Shown piece by piece: positions 34,225-42,951 of a stretch of 64,000 nt of DNA. The position numbers and the translations under genes are program-made. The stretch covers positions 1 through 64,000 of the forward strand of contig DELI01000035.1 of NCBI GenBank assembly GCA_002354335.1, given 5' to 3'. A model generated the notes under the pieces. The model worked only from the letters and a program-made list of their open reading frames with translations. It made no database searches and had not been told where the DNA came from. The first letter of the stretch is position 1, and the number at the start of each line of letters is the position of its first letter. This stretch comes from Sphingobacterium sp. UBA2700. Its GTDB lineage: Bacteria; Bacteroidota; Bacteroidia; Sphingobacteriales; Sphingobacteriaceae.

Positions 34225-35311
34225 AGATATTACATCCTATTTGGAGCAAATAGCTCCGTTGAATTATCAAGAAAGTTATGATAACTCGGGCCTGATCGTT
34301 GGAAACCCGGAACAGGAAATTGATAAGGCGATGATCTCTTTGGATTGCACAGAGGCCGTTGTCGATGATGCAATTGCTAAGGGTTGTGGCTTGATCATAT
34401 CTCATCATCCCATAGTTTTCTCAGGATTGAAGAAACTGACCGGTAAAAACTACGTCGAGCGAACGGTAATCAAAGCGATTAAGAATAATATCGCTTTATA
34501 TGCGATCCATACGAATTTAGATAATATTCAAGGCGGAGTGAGCTCTAAGATGGCCGATCGATTAGGCTTACAGAACCAGGCGGTGTTACGACCAAAAGCA
34601 GGGCTTCTGAAGAAATTGGTAGTCTATGTTCCTAGAACCCATGTTGATGCCGTGAGAGAAGCTATTTTCGAAGCTGGAGCAGGGCAAATAGGAGATTACG
34701 ATCAGTGCAGTTACAATACTGCAGGATACGGCACATTTCGGCCTTTGGAAGGAGCTAATCCAACCATTGGAGAAGTTGGTGCGCAGGAACGTGTAGAAGA
34801 AACGAAAATAGAGGTGATCTTCCCTGTGCAGTTGGAGCGTCAGATACTGGTAGCAATGTTTGCTTCGCATCCGTACGAGGAGGTCGCATACCACATCATC
34901 AATTTGGAAAACACGCATTCTTACGTCGGTTCCGGCGCTATTGGCAACCTGGAAACCCCGATGAGTGAGCCAGAATTCCTAGCTTATTTGAAAGAGAAGT
35001 TCAATTTAAAAGTCATTCGGCACACAGCAACGCAAGGTAAGAATATCAGTCGTGTTGCGCTTTGCGGAGGTGCTGGAGGTTTCTTACTAAACGATGCTAT
35101 TCGTTCGGGTGCTGATATCTTTGTCACAGCGGATTATAAATATCATGAGTTTTTCGATGCAGAAGGTAAAATAGTAATCGCCGATATTGGACATTTTGAA
35201 AGTGAACAATTTACACAAGAATTATTATTGGATATAATTCGGAAAAAATTTGCTAACTTTGCTGTCCTATTGACGGAAATAGACACAAATCCAATAAAAT
35301 ACTACAGTTAA
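34214..35311 (+). CDS. Nif3-like dinuclear metal centre protein (YqfO type)
   Basis: This 365-residue NIF3 family protein has G-L-I-I-S-H-H-P-I-V-F-S-G (about 57-69) and A-I-H-T-N-L-D (about 96-102). The C-terminal D-I-G-H-F-E-S-E-Q (about 324-332) completes a two-metal site. Residues about 125-230 form an inserted PII/CutA-like domain (L-V-V-Y-V-P and H-P-Y-E-E-V-A-Y), so it is the longer YqfO variety. Activity in the cell is unsettled; GTP cyclohydrolase 1 type 2 is an unproven label. It overlaps the previous gene by 11 bases and shares one base (TAATG) with the zinc-ribbon gene. Confidence 0.9.
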   Translation: MKIKDITSYLEQIAPLNYQESYDNSGLIVGNPEQEIDKAMISLDCTEAVVDDAIAKGCGLIISHHPIVFSGLKKLTGKNYVERTVIKAIKNNIALYAIHTNLDNIQGGVSSKMADRLGLQNQAVLRPKAGLLKKLVVYVPRTHVDAVREAIFEAGAGQIGDYDQCSYNTAGYGTFRPLEGANPTIGEVGAQERVEETKIEVIFPVQLERQILVAMFASHPYEEVAYHIINLENTHSYVGSGAIGNLETPMSEPEFLAYLKEKFNLKVIRHTATQGKNISRVALCGGAGGFLLNDAIRSGADIFVTADYKYHEFFDAEGKIVIADIGHFESEQFTQELLLDIIRKKFANFAVLLTEIDTNPIKYYS

Positions 35312-36048
35312 TGGAACAAACCGTAGAACAAAAACTAAAAGCATTATGGGCTTGGCAATCAGTTCAAACCCAAATCGATAAAATTCGCCAGGTACGTGGC
35401 GAGTTACCTATTGAGGTAGCTGACCTAGAAGACGAGATCGCGGGTCTAGATACACGTATTGAAAAAATTCGTAACGAATTAGACGAGCTAGAGGATTCAA
35501 TTGTGAAGCGCAAGAATATGATCAAAGATTCGCAAACAGCGATCAAGAAATATGAAGCGCAACTGAACGAAGTAAAAAACAATCGTGAATATGATGCAAT
35601 CTCTAAAGAGATTGAAATCCAAGGATTAGAGATTCAAGTTTGTGAAAAGCGTATTCGTGAAGCGGAGTTCGAAATCAAGAACAAAACTGAATCATACGAT
35701 GCTACTTTGAAAAACGTAGAGTTCAGCAAAGGCGAATTGGAAGCAAAGAAACAAGAACTGGATACCATTACTTCTGAAACTCAGAAAGAAGAAGATCAGT
35801 TACTTGCTGAGGCACAAGCTGCTGAAAAGAACATTGAAGATCGTTTATTGAAAGTAACGAACAAACTTCGTAACTCTTTCCGTAATGGATTAGCTGTTGT
35901 TTTCATCGAACGTGATAGCTGTTCAGGATGTCACAACAAGATTCCACCTCAGTTACAGTCAGAGATTCGTCAGCGTAAGAAAATCATCATTTGCGAGCAC
36001 TGTGGTCGTATTTTGGTTGATGAAGAAATTGCTAACGGAGAAGGTTAG
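35311..36048 (+). CDS. Coiled-coil protein with C4 zinc ribbon
   Basis: The 245-residue protein has an extended coiled coil (about residues 15-180) and a C-terminal zinc ribbon with C-S-G-C-H-N-K-I-P-P (about 202-211) and C-E-H-C-G-R-I-L (about 229-236). This matches the zf-RING_7/C4-type group, related to bacterial proteins often encoded next to nif3. The role may involve nucleic acid binding, but nothing specific is established. Its start codon overlaps the nif3 stop codon by one base (TAATG), so it is coupled. A strong terminator follows. Confidence 0.85.
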   Translation: MEQTVEQKLKALWAWQSVQTQIDKIRQVRGELPIEVADLEDEIAGLDTRIEKIRNELDELEDSIVKRKNMIKDSQTAIKKYEAQLNEVKNNREYDAISKEIEIQGLEIQVCEKRIREAEFEIKNKTESYDATLKNVEFSKGELEAKKQELDTITSETQKEEDQLLAEAQAAEKNIEDRLLKVTNKLRNSFRNGLAVVFIERDSCSGCHNKIPPQLQSEIRQRKKIIICEHCGRILVDEEIANGEG

Positions 36049-36074
36049 TACCTTATTTAGATAAAAATATTGCT

Positions 36075-36099
36075 AAGCCGGACAATGTCCGGCTTTTTT
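36075..36099 (+). terminator. Terminator after the zinc-ribbon gene
   Basis: AAGCCGGACA pairs with TGTCCGGCTT (perfect, tight loop) and is followed by a T-run, 26 bases after the stop codon. Confidence 0.9.
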
Positions 36100-36266
36100 G
36101 TGTTGTAACATGTTCGATATAGGCGATGTTGCAACAGCCTTTTATGGTGGCTTTGCGTTAGGGCGGGCGATGATTTTCTCAATGACCCCAGCACGCGGGT
36201 ACTTTCAGAAAAATTAAGTTTATATTAGAGAAATTTTAACCCACTTTTTGACTACCAATTGAATAT

Positions 36267-39200
36267 ATGTTAAAGAATCTGTTAACTCTGCTTGCCTTGT
36301 CAGCAAGTCAGATTAGTTTTGCTCAATCGACAAACGAAACCCTCCTTTTAAGACATCCAACAATTAGCGATCAACATGTAGCCTTCGTTTATGGAGGTGA
36401 TATCTGGATTGCGGAAAAAAACGGACAACATCCGAGACGCTTAACAGTCAACCCTGCGGTCGAGCGAAATCCTATTTTCTCACCAGATGGCAGCCAGATT
36501 GCTTTTACAGGGAATTATGACGGCAATACGGATGTGTATGTAATTTCCATCCATGGCGGTGAACCGAAGAGAATTACGAGCCATCCATCTGCTGATGTGG
36601 TTCGTGGCTGGTTATCCAACGATGAGGTTTACTTTACGACTGCCAGAGAGTTTGATTTTTCATTGGGCAGCCGCTTGTATAAATCTAAATTGGATGGGGC
36701 ATTGGATCTTCCTTTGATGATGCCGGAAGCCTCTCAGGGCGCTCCATCTCCTGATGGAAGATATTGGGCTTATATCAAAAATACGGACCCTACGGAGCGT
36801 GATGCTGTGGCTTTCAAGCGCTACAGAGGGGGAGGTATGCCTTCGATCTGGATCTTTGATACTAAAACAAAAGACGTTCAGGTGGTTCCCGGCGAACGAT
36901 GTAATGATGTAAAACCGATTTGGATGGGAGACAAAGTGTATTTTCTATCCGATCGCGATAAAATAGTCAATGTGTTCAGCTACGATGTCAAATCTGAGAA
37001 GGTTGAGAAGTTAACCAATTTTACAGATTACGATGTTCGAACTTTACAAGGCAAAGGCAATGAATTGGTGTTCGAACAGGCGGGCAGAATACATTTATTA
37101 AATACGAGCAACAAGGAAAACCGGTCACTTGCTATCCAATTAAACGCTGATGCTGTTTACAAACGCCCGCGTTACGTAGATATGAATAATGATATCCGAG
37201 GCTGGAATATTTCACCGACGGGACAGCGAGCCTTATTTGAGTCCAGAGGGGAGATCTTCACCGTGCCGAAGGAAAAGGGCGACGCAAGGAATATCTCTAA
37301 TTCACCAGGATCCCATGAGCGATACCCAGCATGGTCGCCGAATGGAAAATGGATTTCCTATCTCTCGGATAAAAACGGTCGCTATGAGCTTGTGCTGCGT
37401 GATCAGAAGGCCATGGATCAACCAACTTACATCAAGTTGGGCGATGCCAGCTTTTATTTCCAGCCCGTTTGGTCTCCAGACAGCAAAAAGCTATTCTTCA
37501 ATGATGCGCATTTGAATTTATATTATGTAGATATTGACTCAAAGCAGATTACGAAGGTTGCAGATGATTATCTGGGCTCGCATACAGGCAGAAGCTACAA
37601 TCCTTTCCAACCGAGTTGGTCATTTGATTCCAAGCTTATCGCTTATAGTAAAGTCTTGAAAAATGGCGTGAATGCGATATTCATCTATAATTTAGACAGC
37701 AAACAATCGCAACAAATTACTGATGGCATGAGTGCCGTGAGCCAGCCGACTTTCACTCGTGATGGCAAATACTTAGTATTTAATGCAAGTACCAACATTG
37801 GTTTAACCAATAGTGGTCTTCACATGACGGCCTATGACCGAAGACCGGAATATAATGCGTATGCCTTTATTCTTTCCAGCGACAGTCCTTCGATTTTCAA
37901 AAATGAAAGTGATGAGGAGACAGTAAAGACCGACGCTCCAGCGAAAGAAGAAGAGAAAAAGGAGAAAGAACCTGCTAAGAAGAAAGACGGCAAGAAAGAA
38001 TCTACGGACAAGTCGAAAACAGAAGATAAAGCAACAGATAAAGTAAAGCCTGTTAAAGTAGATTATGCAAACGTCAACAACAGGATCATTGCACTTCCAA
38101 TACCTTCAGGAGCTTATAATTTCAACGGCAATATAGAAAACACGCTTTTATACGTTCGAAACGGTAGTTTATTTGCGTTCGATCTTAACAAACTAGAAGA
38201 GAAGAATCTGGTCGACAACTTAGGAAGCTATGCCGTATCTGCAGATGGAAAACAAATGTTATACAGCACGCGTCAGGGTTATTATATTGTCAATGCTGGT
38301 CAGAAGCCTGCTGGCGAATCCGGTAAGTTGAAGATGGAGAATATCAAGCTTCAGGTAGATCCTGCGGCAGAGTGGAATCAGATTTTCAATGAAGTTTGGG
38401 CGATGCAGAAAGAATTCTTCTATGTAGAAAATATGCATGGCGTTGATTGGAATGCTGTGAAAGCGAAGTACGAGAAATTCCTACCTTATGTAAATCACCG
38501 TTCCGACCTAGGATACTTATTGAATGAAATGATGGGCGAAATGGTGGTAGGCCACAACTACATCATGCCAGGCGATGAGCCGTCGGCTCCATCTGTTTCT
38601 ACGGGGGTGTTGGGCGCAGATTATGCTATTGAAAACAATAGATATAAAATCAAACGGATCTACAACCGAATGGACTGGAATCCTGAGTTTAAAGCCCCTT
38701 TGGCAGAGCCAGGACTACATATTCGCGAAGGCATGTATCTTCTTGCGGTCAACGGCAAAGAGCTAACATCGGATATCGACATCTACAGCCTATTCGACTT
38801 TACAGTAGGCAAGCAGATTTACTTAAAGGTGAATGATAAACCTAGTTTATCGGGCGCTAAAGATGTTATTGTTCGTCCTATTTCTTTCGCAAATGAGGTA
38901 GCCCTGCGCAGACAGCATTGGGTAGAGCGCAATATAAAGAAAGTCGACGAGTTAAGCAATGGACAGATTGCCTACGTTTATATGCCGAATACCGGTAGAG
39001 AAGGATACACTTCATTTAACCGTTATTATTTCTCGCAAATGGATAAGAAAGCCTTGTTGCTGGATGAGCGTAATAATGGGGGAGGATCGGTAGCCGATTA
39101 TGTAATCGACCTCTTGTCGCGCGAACTTATCGCAGGTTGGGGTATTCGCGACGGAAAGAGCTTTACAACACCAGGCAACGGTATTTTTGGTCCGAAAGCC

Positions 39201-39566
39201 ATGATCATCAATGAAAATGCGGGGTCTGGTGGCGATATGATGCCCTACATGTTCCGTTTCAAAAACCTGGGTAAACTAGTCGGACGCACGACCATGGGAA
39301 TCCTGGTTGGTATTTCCGGATACCCTCCGTTATTAGACGGCGGAAGTGTTACTTCACCTAACTTTGGGGTATTCGACTTAAACGGCAATTACATCATAGA
39401 AAACGAAGGGGTGGCTCCAGACATCTTTGTTGAGCAGATGCCGAAAGATCTATTGGAAGGAAGAGATCCACAGCTAGAACGCACCGTACAGCTGTTATTA
39501 GAGGAAATAAAAACCTATCCGTATAAAGAACTCAAGAAGCCCGCGGATCCAATCCGTGTCAACTAA
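36267..39566 (+). CDS. Tricorn-like S41 protease, secreted
   Basis: This is a 1099-residue exported protease. A signal peptide (about 1-20, ending I-S-F-A-Q) is followed by beta-propeller repeats (about 28-540, with F-S-P-D-G-S-Q-I-A-F and W-S-P-N-G-K-W). A Lys/Glu-rich linker (about 545-600) comes next, then the C1/PDZ region and the S41 catalytic domain, with the nucleophile in N-A-G-S-G-G-D (about 988-994). It is expected to trim peptides in the periplasm or at the surface. The acidic/basic linker is unusual. It is flanked by terminators on both sides and is monocistronic. Confidence 0.92.
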   Translation: MLKNLLTLLALSASQISFAQSTNETLLLRHPTISDQHVAFVYGGDIWIAEKNGQHPRRLTVNPAVERNPIFSPDGSQIAFTGNYDGNTDVYVISIHGGEPKRITSHPSADVVRGWLSNDEVYFTTAREFDFSLGSRLYKSKLDGALDLPLMMPEASQGAPSPDGRYWAYIKNTDPTERDAVAFKRYRGGGMPSIWIFDTKTKDVQVVPGERCNDVKPIWMGDKVYFLSDRDKIVNVFSYDVKSEKVEKLTNFTDYDVRTLQGKGNELVFEQAGRIHLLNTSNKENRSLAIQLNADAVYKRPRYVDMNNDIRGWNISPTGQRALFESRGEIFTVPKEKGDARNISNSPGSHERYPAWSPNGKWISYLSDKNGRYELVLRDQKAMDQPTYIKLGDASFYFQPVWSPDSKKLFFNDAHLNLYYVDIDSKQITKVADDYLGSHTGRSYNPFQPSWSFDSKLIAYSKVLKNGVNAIFIYNLDSKQSQQITDGMSAVSQPTFTRDGKYLVFNASTNIGLTNSGLHMTAYDRRPEYNAYAFILSSDSPSIFKNESDEETVKTDAPAKEEEKKEKEPAKKKDGKKESTDKSKTEDKATDKVKPVKVDYANVNNRIIALPIPSGAYNFNGNIENTLLYVRNGSLFAFDLNKLEEKNLVDNLGSYAVSADGKQMLYSTRQGYYIVNAGQKPAGESGKLKMENIKLQVDPAAEWNQIFNEVWAMQKEFFYVENMHGVDWNAVKAKYEKFLPYVNHRSDLGYLLNEMMGEMVVGHNYIMPGDEPSAPSVSTGVLGADYAIENNRYKIKRIYNRMDWNPEFKAPLAEPGLHIREGMYLLAVNGKELTSDIDIYSLFDFTVGKQIYLKVNDKPSLSGAKDVIVRPISFANEVALRRQHWVERNIKKVDELSNGQIAYVYMPNTGREGYTSFNRYYFSQMDKKALLLDERNNGGGSVADYVIDLLSRELIAGWGIRDGKSFTTPGNGIFGPKAMIINENAGSGGDMMPYMFRFKNLGKLVGRTTMGILVGISGYPPLLDGGSVTSPNFGVFDLNGNYIIENEGVAPDIFVEQMPKDLLEGRDPQLERTVQLLLEEIKTYPYKELKKPADPIRVN

Positions 39567-39570
39567 AAGG

Positions 39571-39599
39571 AAAGCCCCGGCAAAAAGCTGGGGCTTTTT
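39571..39599 (+). terminator. Terminator of the tricorn-like protease gene
   Basis: AAAGCCCCGGC and GCTGGGGCTTT pair around A5, followed by T residues, five bases after the stop codon. Confidence 0.9.
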
Positions 39600-39620
39600 C
39601 GTTTAATGCCATTAAAACAG

Positions 39621-39628
39621 TATTTTTG
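39621..39628 (+). promoter_or_regulatory. TAnnTTTG promoter box of the DsbA-like gene
   Basis: TATTTTTG ends three bases before the ATG at 39632. An in-frame TTG at 39626 lies inside the box and is unlikely to be used. Confidence 0.55.
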
Positions 39629-39631
39629 ACT

Positions 39632-40345
39632 ATGCTTATAGAAATTTGGTCGGATATCATGTGTCCCTTTTGTTATATTGGGAAGCATCATTTTGAAAAA
39701 GCTTTAGCTTCTGTTGATTTTGCAAATCAAATTCAAGTAGCCTATAAAAGCTATCAATTAAACCCAGAAACACGTTTTACACCCGGTGAAACGGTATATT
39801 CGATGCTCAGTAAATCAAAAGGAATGCCCATCGAGCAGGCCAAGGAGATGACCTCCCATGTGGTCAAAATGGCTAAGGAAACAGGTCTAACCATAGATTT
39901 TGATACCAACATCCCTGCAAACACCTTTAAGGCTCATATCCTGATCCACTTTGCTGAAAACAAAGGGAAAGCTAGTGAAATGAAGGAACGTCTTTTTGAG
40001 GCGCATTTCGTTTCTGGATTAAATATAGAAAATGACGAGGTTTTACTACAAGTAGGCGAGTCATTAGGCTTCTCCGCAGAAGAAATTAAGGACGCGCTGA
40101 GCTCAGAACAATATGCTTACGCTGTAAAACAAGATATCAAAGAGGCGCAACACATCGGCATTCGAGGTGTTCCATTCTACCTTTTCGATCGTAAATATGC
40201 TGTTTCCGGTGCTCAACCCGTTGCTGCCTTTGTAGAAGTGCTAGAAAAAAGCTTCAGCGAATGGAAAGCCAAAAACCCCGGGATACAAATGTTAAATGAC
40301 CAAAACAGCGATGCTAGCTGTGGACCCGATGGCTGTAGTTTCTAA
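39632..40345 (+). CDS. DsbA family oxidoreductase (FrnE-like)
   Basis: The protein has 237 residues from ATG 39632. I-W-S-D-I-M-C-P-F-C-Y-I-G has the active-site CPFC (about residues 11-14). The thioredoxin fold with its helical insert continues to G-I-R-G-V-P-F-Y-L-F (about 186-195) with the cis-proline. A C-terminal C-G-P-D-G-C-S-F tail holds two extra cysteines. There is no signal peptide, so it is cytoplasmic like FrnE, a disulfide isomerase. It begins close to the previous terminator and has its own promoter. It is followed 12 bases later by the CPBP gene. Confidence 0.9.
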   Translation: MLIEIWSDIMCPFCYIGKHHFEKALASVDFANQIQVAYKSYQLNPETRFTPGETVYSMLSKSKGMPIEQAKEMTSHVVKMAKETGLTIDFDTNIPANTFKAHILIHFAENKGKASEMKERLFEAHFVSGLNIENDEVLLQVGESLGFSAEEIKDALSSEQYAYAVKQDIKEAQHIGIRGVPFYLFDRKYAVSGAQPVAAFVEVLEKSFSEWKAKNPGIQMLNDQNSDASCGPDGCSF

Positions 40346-40357
40346 GTAATCAAAGGT

Positions 40358-41287
40358 ATGAACGCCGCCAAACCACATTCGCCATGGCTATCTTTAGTGA
40401 CTCTTTTAGGCTTCACCTTTGTGGGAGCCTTAGCTTCACAGATTGTCGTTATAGTCCTTTTCGCGCTATTTTCCGGAAAATTCGATATCAGTTCGCTCGG
40501 TAACCCACTCAGCCTAGCTGAATCTAAACGTAGCTTATTATACCTGCTATTAGCAAGTAGTAGTCTAGGCACATTCCTGTTTCCTGCAATATTGTTACAA
40601 CGTTTAGAAAGAGATCAGTTCAATTATTTTCCTTCCAGGGATATGCGCTTGAATTTATTTCTAGGATTAAGCTTTCTTTTCCTATTAGCGGCGAGTCCGA
40701 TTATGGAACTCATCAGCCGCTGGAATATGGAAATGAGCCTACCGGAAAGTCTGGTAGGGGTTGAAACATGGATGCGCACGCAGGAGGATGCGATGGCTGA
40801 GTTGACCAAGAGCTTGGTCATGGTCGATAGCCCGAGATGGTTAATCGTGAATATTCTGGTCATGGCTGTAATACCCGCGATCGTAGAAGAGTTTTTTTTC
40901 CGCGGCGCCTTACAAAACATCTGTTTTCGCATTTTCGGCAACCAGCATGCTGCCATATGGATTACGGCGATTATTTTTTCAGCAATCCACGTTCAATTCT
41001 TCGGCTTTTTTCCGCGAATGATTCTCGGACTGATATTCGGATATGCCTTTGTGTGGACCAAAAATATTTGGGTACCGGTATTTGCCCACTTCGTAAACAA
41101 TGCCACAGTAACGATTATTGCTTTCACTTTCCATAAGCAAGGAAAAACATACGACGACCTGCAATCTGCAGACGTGTACTCTCCGATCATATATTTGACA
41201 AGCTTTATCGCCGCCTTATTGATTGGTTACTATTTTTATAAAAAGTCACAAGAAGTAAATAGATTAGATGAATCCGAATTGGACTAA
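40358..41287 (+). CDS. CPBP family intramembrane metalloprotease
   Basis: This 309-residue multi-pass membrane protein (about seven or eight segments) has the CAAX-protease/bacteriocin-processing (Abi) signature E-E-F-F-F-R-G-A-L-Q (about 175-184), a second H-V-Q-F-F-G-F-F (about 211-218) and F-A-H-F-V-N-N (about 243-249). These are the glutamates and histidines thought to bind the catalytic metal. The substrate is unknown. It overlaps the next gene by 20 bases, so the run CPBP, DUF2007, cdsA appears coupled. The pairing with cdsA may point to the membrane, but this is inference. Confidence 0.9.
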   Translation: MNAAKPHSPWLSLVTLLGFTFVGALASQIVVIVLFALFSGKFDISSLGNPLSLAESKRSLLYLLLASSSLGTFLFPAILLQRLERDQFNYFPSRDMRLNLFLGLSFLFLLAASPIMELISRWNMEMSLPESLVGVETWMRTQEDAMAELTKSLVMVDSPRWLIVNILVMAVIPAIVEEFFFRGALQNICFRIFGNQHAAIWITAIIFSAIHVQFFGFFPRMILGLIFGYAFVWTKNIWVPVFAHFVNNATVTIIAFTFHKQGKTYDDLQSADVYSPIIYLTSFIAALLIGYYFYKKSQEVNRLDESELD

Positions 41288-41495
41288 AGTAAAAGTTTTT
41301 ACGAATGCGCTGCAGGCGGAAATCGTAAAACAGATGTTGGTAGAAAACAATATCCCCGCAGTCGTATTAAATAAACAAGACTCTTCCTATCATTTTGGAT
41401 TGGTAGAACTCTATGTAGATAATGAGCATACGTTGGAAGCAACAGCGCTAATTGATAGTTTCAACGACGAAGAATTACAAAACAATGAAGACTAG
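41268..41495 (+). CDS. DUF2007 small protein (putative signal-transducing)
   Basis: This 75-residue protein contains the DUF2007 fold (V-K-V-F-T-N-A-L-Q-A-E-I-V-K-Q-M-L, then A-V-V-L-N-K-Q-D-S-S and V-E-L-Y-V). Members are small soluble proteins resembling PII-like regulators by fold only, with no proven activity. It overlaps CPBP by 20 bases and cdsA by 11 bases, so its expression is tied to both. No cysteine or catalytic residue is conserved. Confidence 0.82.
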   Translation: MNPNWTKVKVFTNALQAEIVKQMLVENNIPAVVLNKQDSSYHFGLVELYVDNEHTLEATALIDSFNDEELQNNED

Positions 41496-42282
41496 AGCGA
41501 TAACCGGACTCTTTTTTGTGATTGCCTTGGTTCTTGCCACGCTATTGAACTCGTATGTCTTCGTGGCATTCTTCAGCTTGATCGGCGTACTGGCCGCACG
41601 CGAATTCTTCCTGATCTGCAAAACCGAAAACACCAAGCCGCTCATGGCGCTCGGTTTGGGCACTGCCACCGTATTGGCTTTACTAGTTTCTTTATATCTA
41701 TTAGGGCATCTGGAGGTAAAATATCTATGGCTCGTTCTGCCACTTTTTTCCTTCATTTTCATTGCCTCTCTTTTCTTAAAACGAGATCAACCCTTCCACG
41801 ATATAGCATACACCTATCTGGGCATCTGGTACGGAGCGATCCCCTTTCTATTTTTTATCGCATTGGGATTCACTCAAGGGAGCTTCAATCCATACATCCC
41901 ATTAGGGTTCTTGATTATCCTTTGGGCAAATGATACAGGCGCCTACCTATCGGGCAGAGCTTTTGGCAAGACCAAACTCTTCGAACGGATTAGCCCAAAC
42001 AAAACCTGGGAAGGATTTGTTGGAGGCGTGGCGCTGGCAGTCCTGATCGCATTGAATCTGGAGCAGTATTTCGGCTCGTTGACCAAAATGCAGTGGGGAA
42101 GTGTCGCGCTGATTATATCTGTATTCGGTACGCTTGGCGATCTGGTGGAATCCATGCTGAAACGTAGCCTCGGAATTAAGGATTCCGGACAGATACTTCC
42201 CGGCCATGGTGGCTTCTTAGATCGTTTCGACGGGCTTTTAATTGCAGCACCATTAGTATTTCTTTTACTCTTATTTATTTAG
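41485..42282 (+). CDS. cdsA: Phosphatidate cytidylyltransferase
   Basis: It makes CDP-diacylglycerol from phosphatidate and CTP, the branch point of phospholipid synthesis. The protein has 265 residues from ATG 41485, with about eight membrane segments. The S-P-N-K-T-W-E-G-F-V-G-G segment (about 167-178) and the signature G-D-L-V-E-S-M-L-K-R-S (about 214-224) followed by P-G-H-G-G-F-L-D-R-F-D are complete. The DUF2007 gene overlaps its start by 11 bases. An earlier in-frame start inside that gene is rejected because the family begins near this Met. Confidence 0.93.
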   Translation: MKTRAITGLFFVIALVLATLLNSYVFVAFFSLIGVLAAREFFLICKTENTKPLMALGLGTATVLALLVSLYLLGHLEVKYLWLVLPLFSFIFIASLFLKRDQPFHDIAYTYLGIWYGAIPFLFFIALGFTQGSFNPYIPLGFLIILWANDTGAYLSGRAFGKTKLFERISPNKTWEGFVGGVALAVLIALNLEQYFGSLTKMQWGSVALIISVFGTLGDLVESMLKRSLGIKDSGQILPGHGGFLDRFDGLLIAAPLVFLLLLFI

Positions 42283-42288
42283 ACGCGT

Positions 42289-42951
42289 ATGAAAATCGAT
42301 AAGGCAAGCTTTGATTTTTTGCTAGGCTTAAAGGAAAATAACAATAGAGAGTGGTTCCAGGAGCATAAAGCAGCATACGATGCTGCACACAAAAATGTCA
42401 TCGAATTTATTGAGGCGATCATTCAACGATTAGCAGAGCTTGATCCCCATATACATACGGACATCTCAGCGAAGAAATGTTTATTCCGCATCTATCGCGA
42501 TGTTCGGTTTTCTAAAAACAAAGATCCTTATAAATCCTGGTTTGCCGCCGGTATCTCGGTCGATGGCAGAAAGCTAGCCGGACCAGAATATTACATACAT
42601 ATCGCTCCGGAAGAGACTTTTTTAGCTGTAGGCTATTGGCGTCCCGAGAAACAACATTTAGAAGCGATTAGACAAGAGATTGACTATAATGCCAAGGGTT
42701 TGTTCGATTCGCTGGAAAAAGGCGGCTGGAAGCCCGAAAACATGTCGGGCGAGGATAAGTTGAGTAGACCACCCGCTGGTTATACTGCCGATCATGAACA
42801 TATCGATATCCTAAAGCATCGCAGCTTTATTCTATCCAAGAATATCAGCCGCAAAGACATGGAATCTAATAAAGCTCTAGATATCGTTATTAAAACCTAC
42901 GAAAGCATGATCCCCTTCAAGCAATTTATCCATACCGCATTGGATCAGTAG
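42289..42951 (+). CDS. DUF2461 domain protein
   Basis: This 220-residue protein matches DUF2461 (TIGR02453): F-D-F-L-L-G-L-K-E-N-N-N-R-E-W-F-Q (about 7-23) and F-R-I-Y-R-D-V-R-F-S-K-N-K-D-P-Y-K (about 65-81) are hallmarks of the family. Its function is unknown. It lies six bases after cdsA and probably ends that operon. The stop codon region overlaps the end of the convergent anmK gene by seven bases, so no separate terminator fits between them. Confidence 0.88.
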   Translation: MKIDKASFDFLLGLKENNNREWFQEHKAAYDAAHKNVIEFIEAIIQRLAELDPHIHTDISAKKCLFRIYRDVRFSKNKDPYKSWFAAGISVDGRKLAGPEYYIHIAPEETFLAVGYWRPEKQHLEAIRQEIDYNAKGLFDSLEKGGWKPENMSGEDKLSRPPAGYTADHEHIDILKHRSFILSKNISRKDMESNKALDIVIKTYESMIPFKQFIHTALDQ

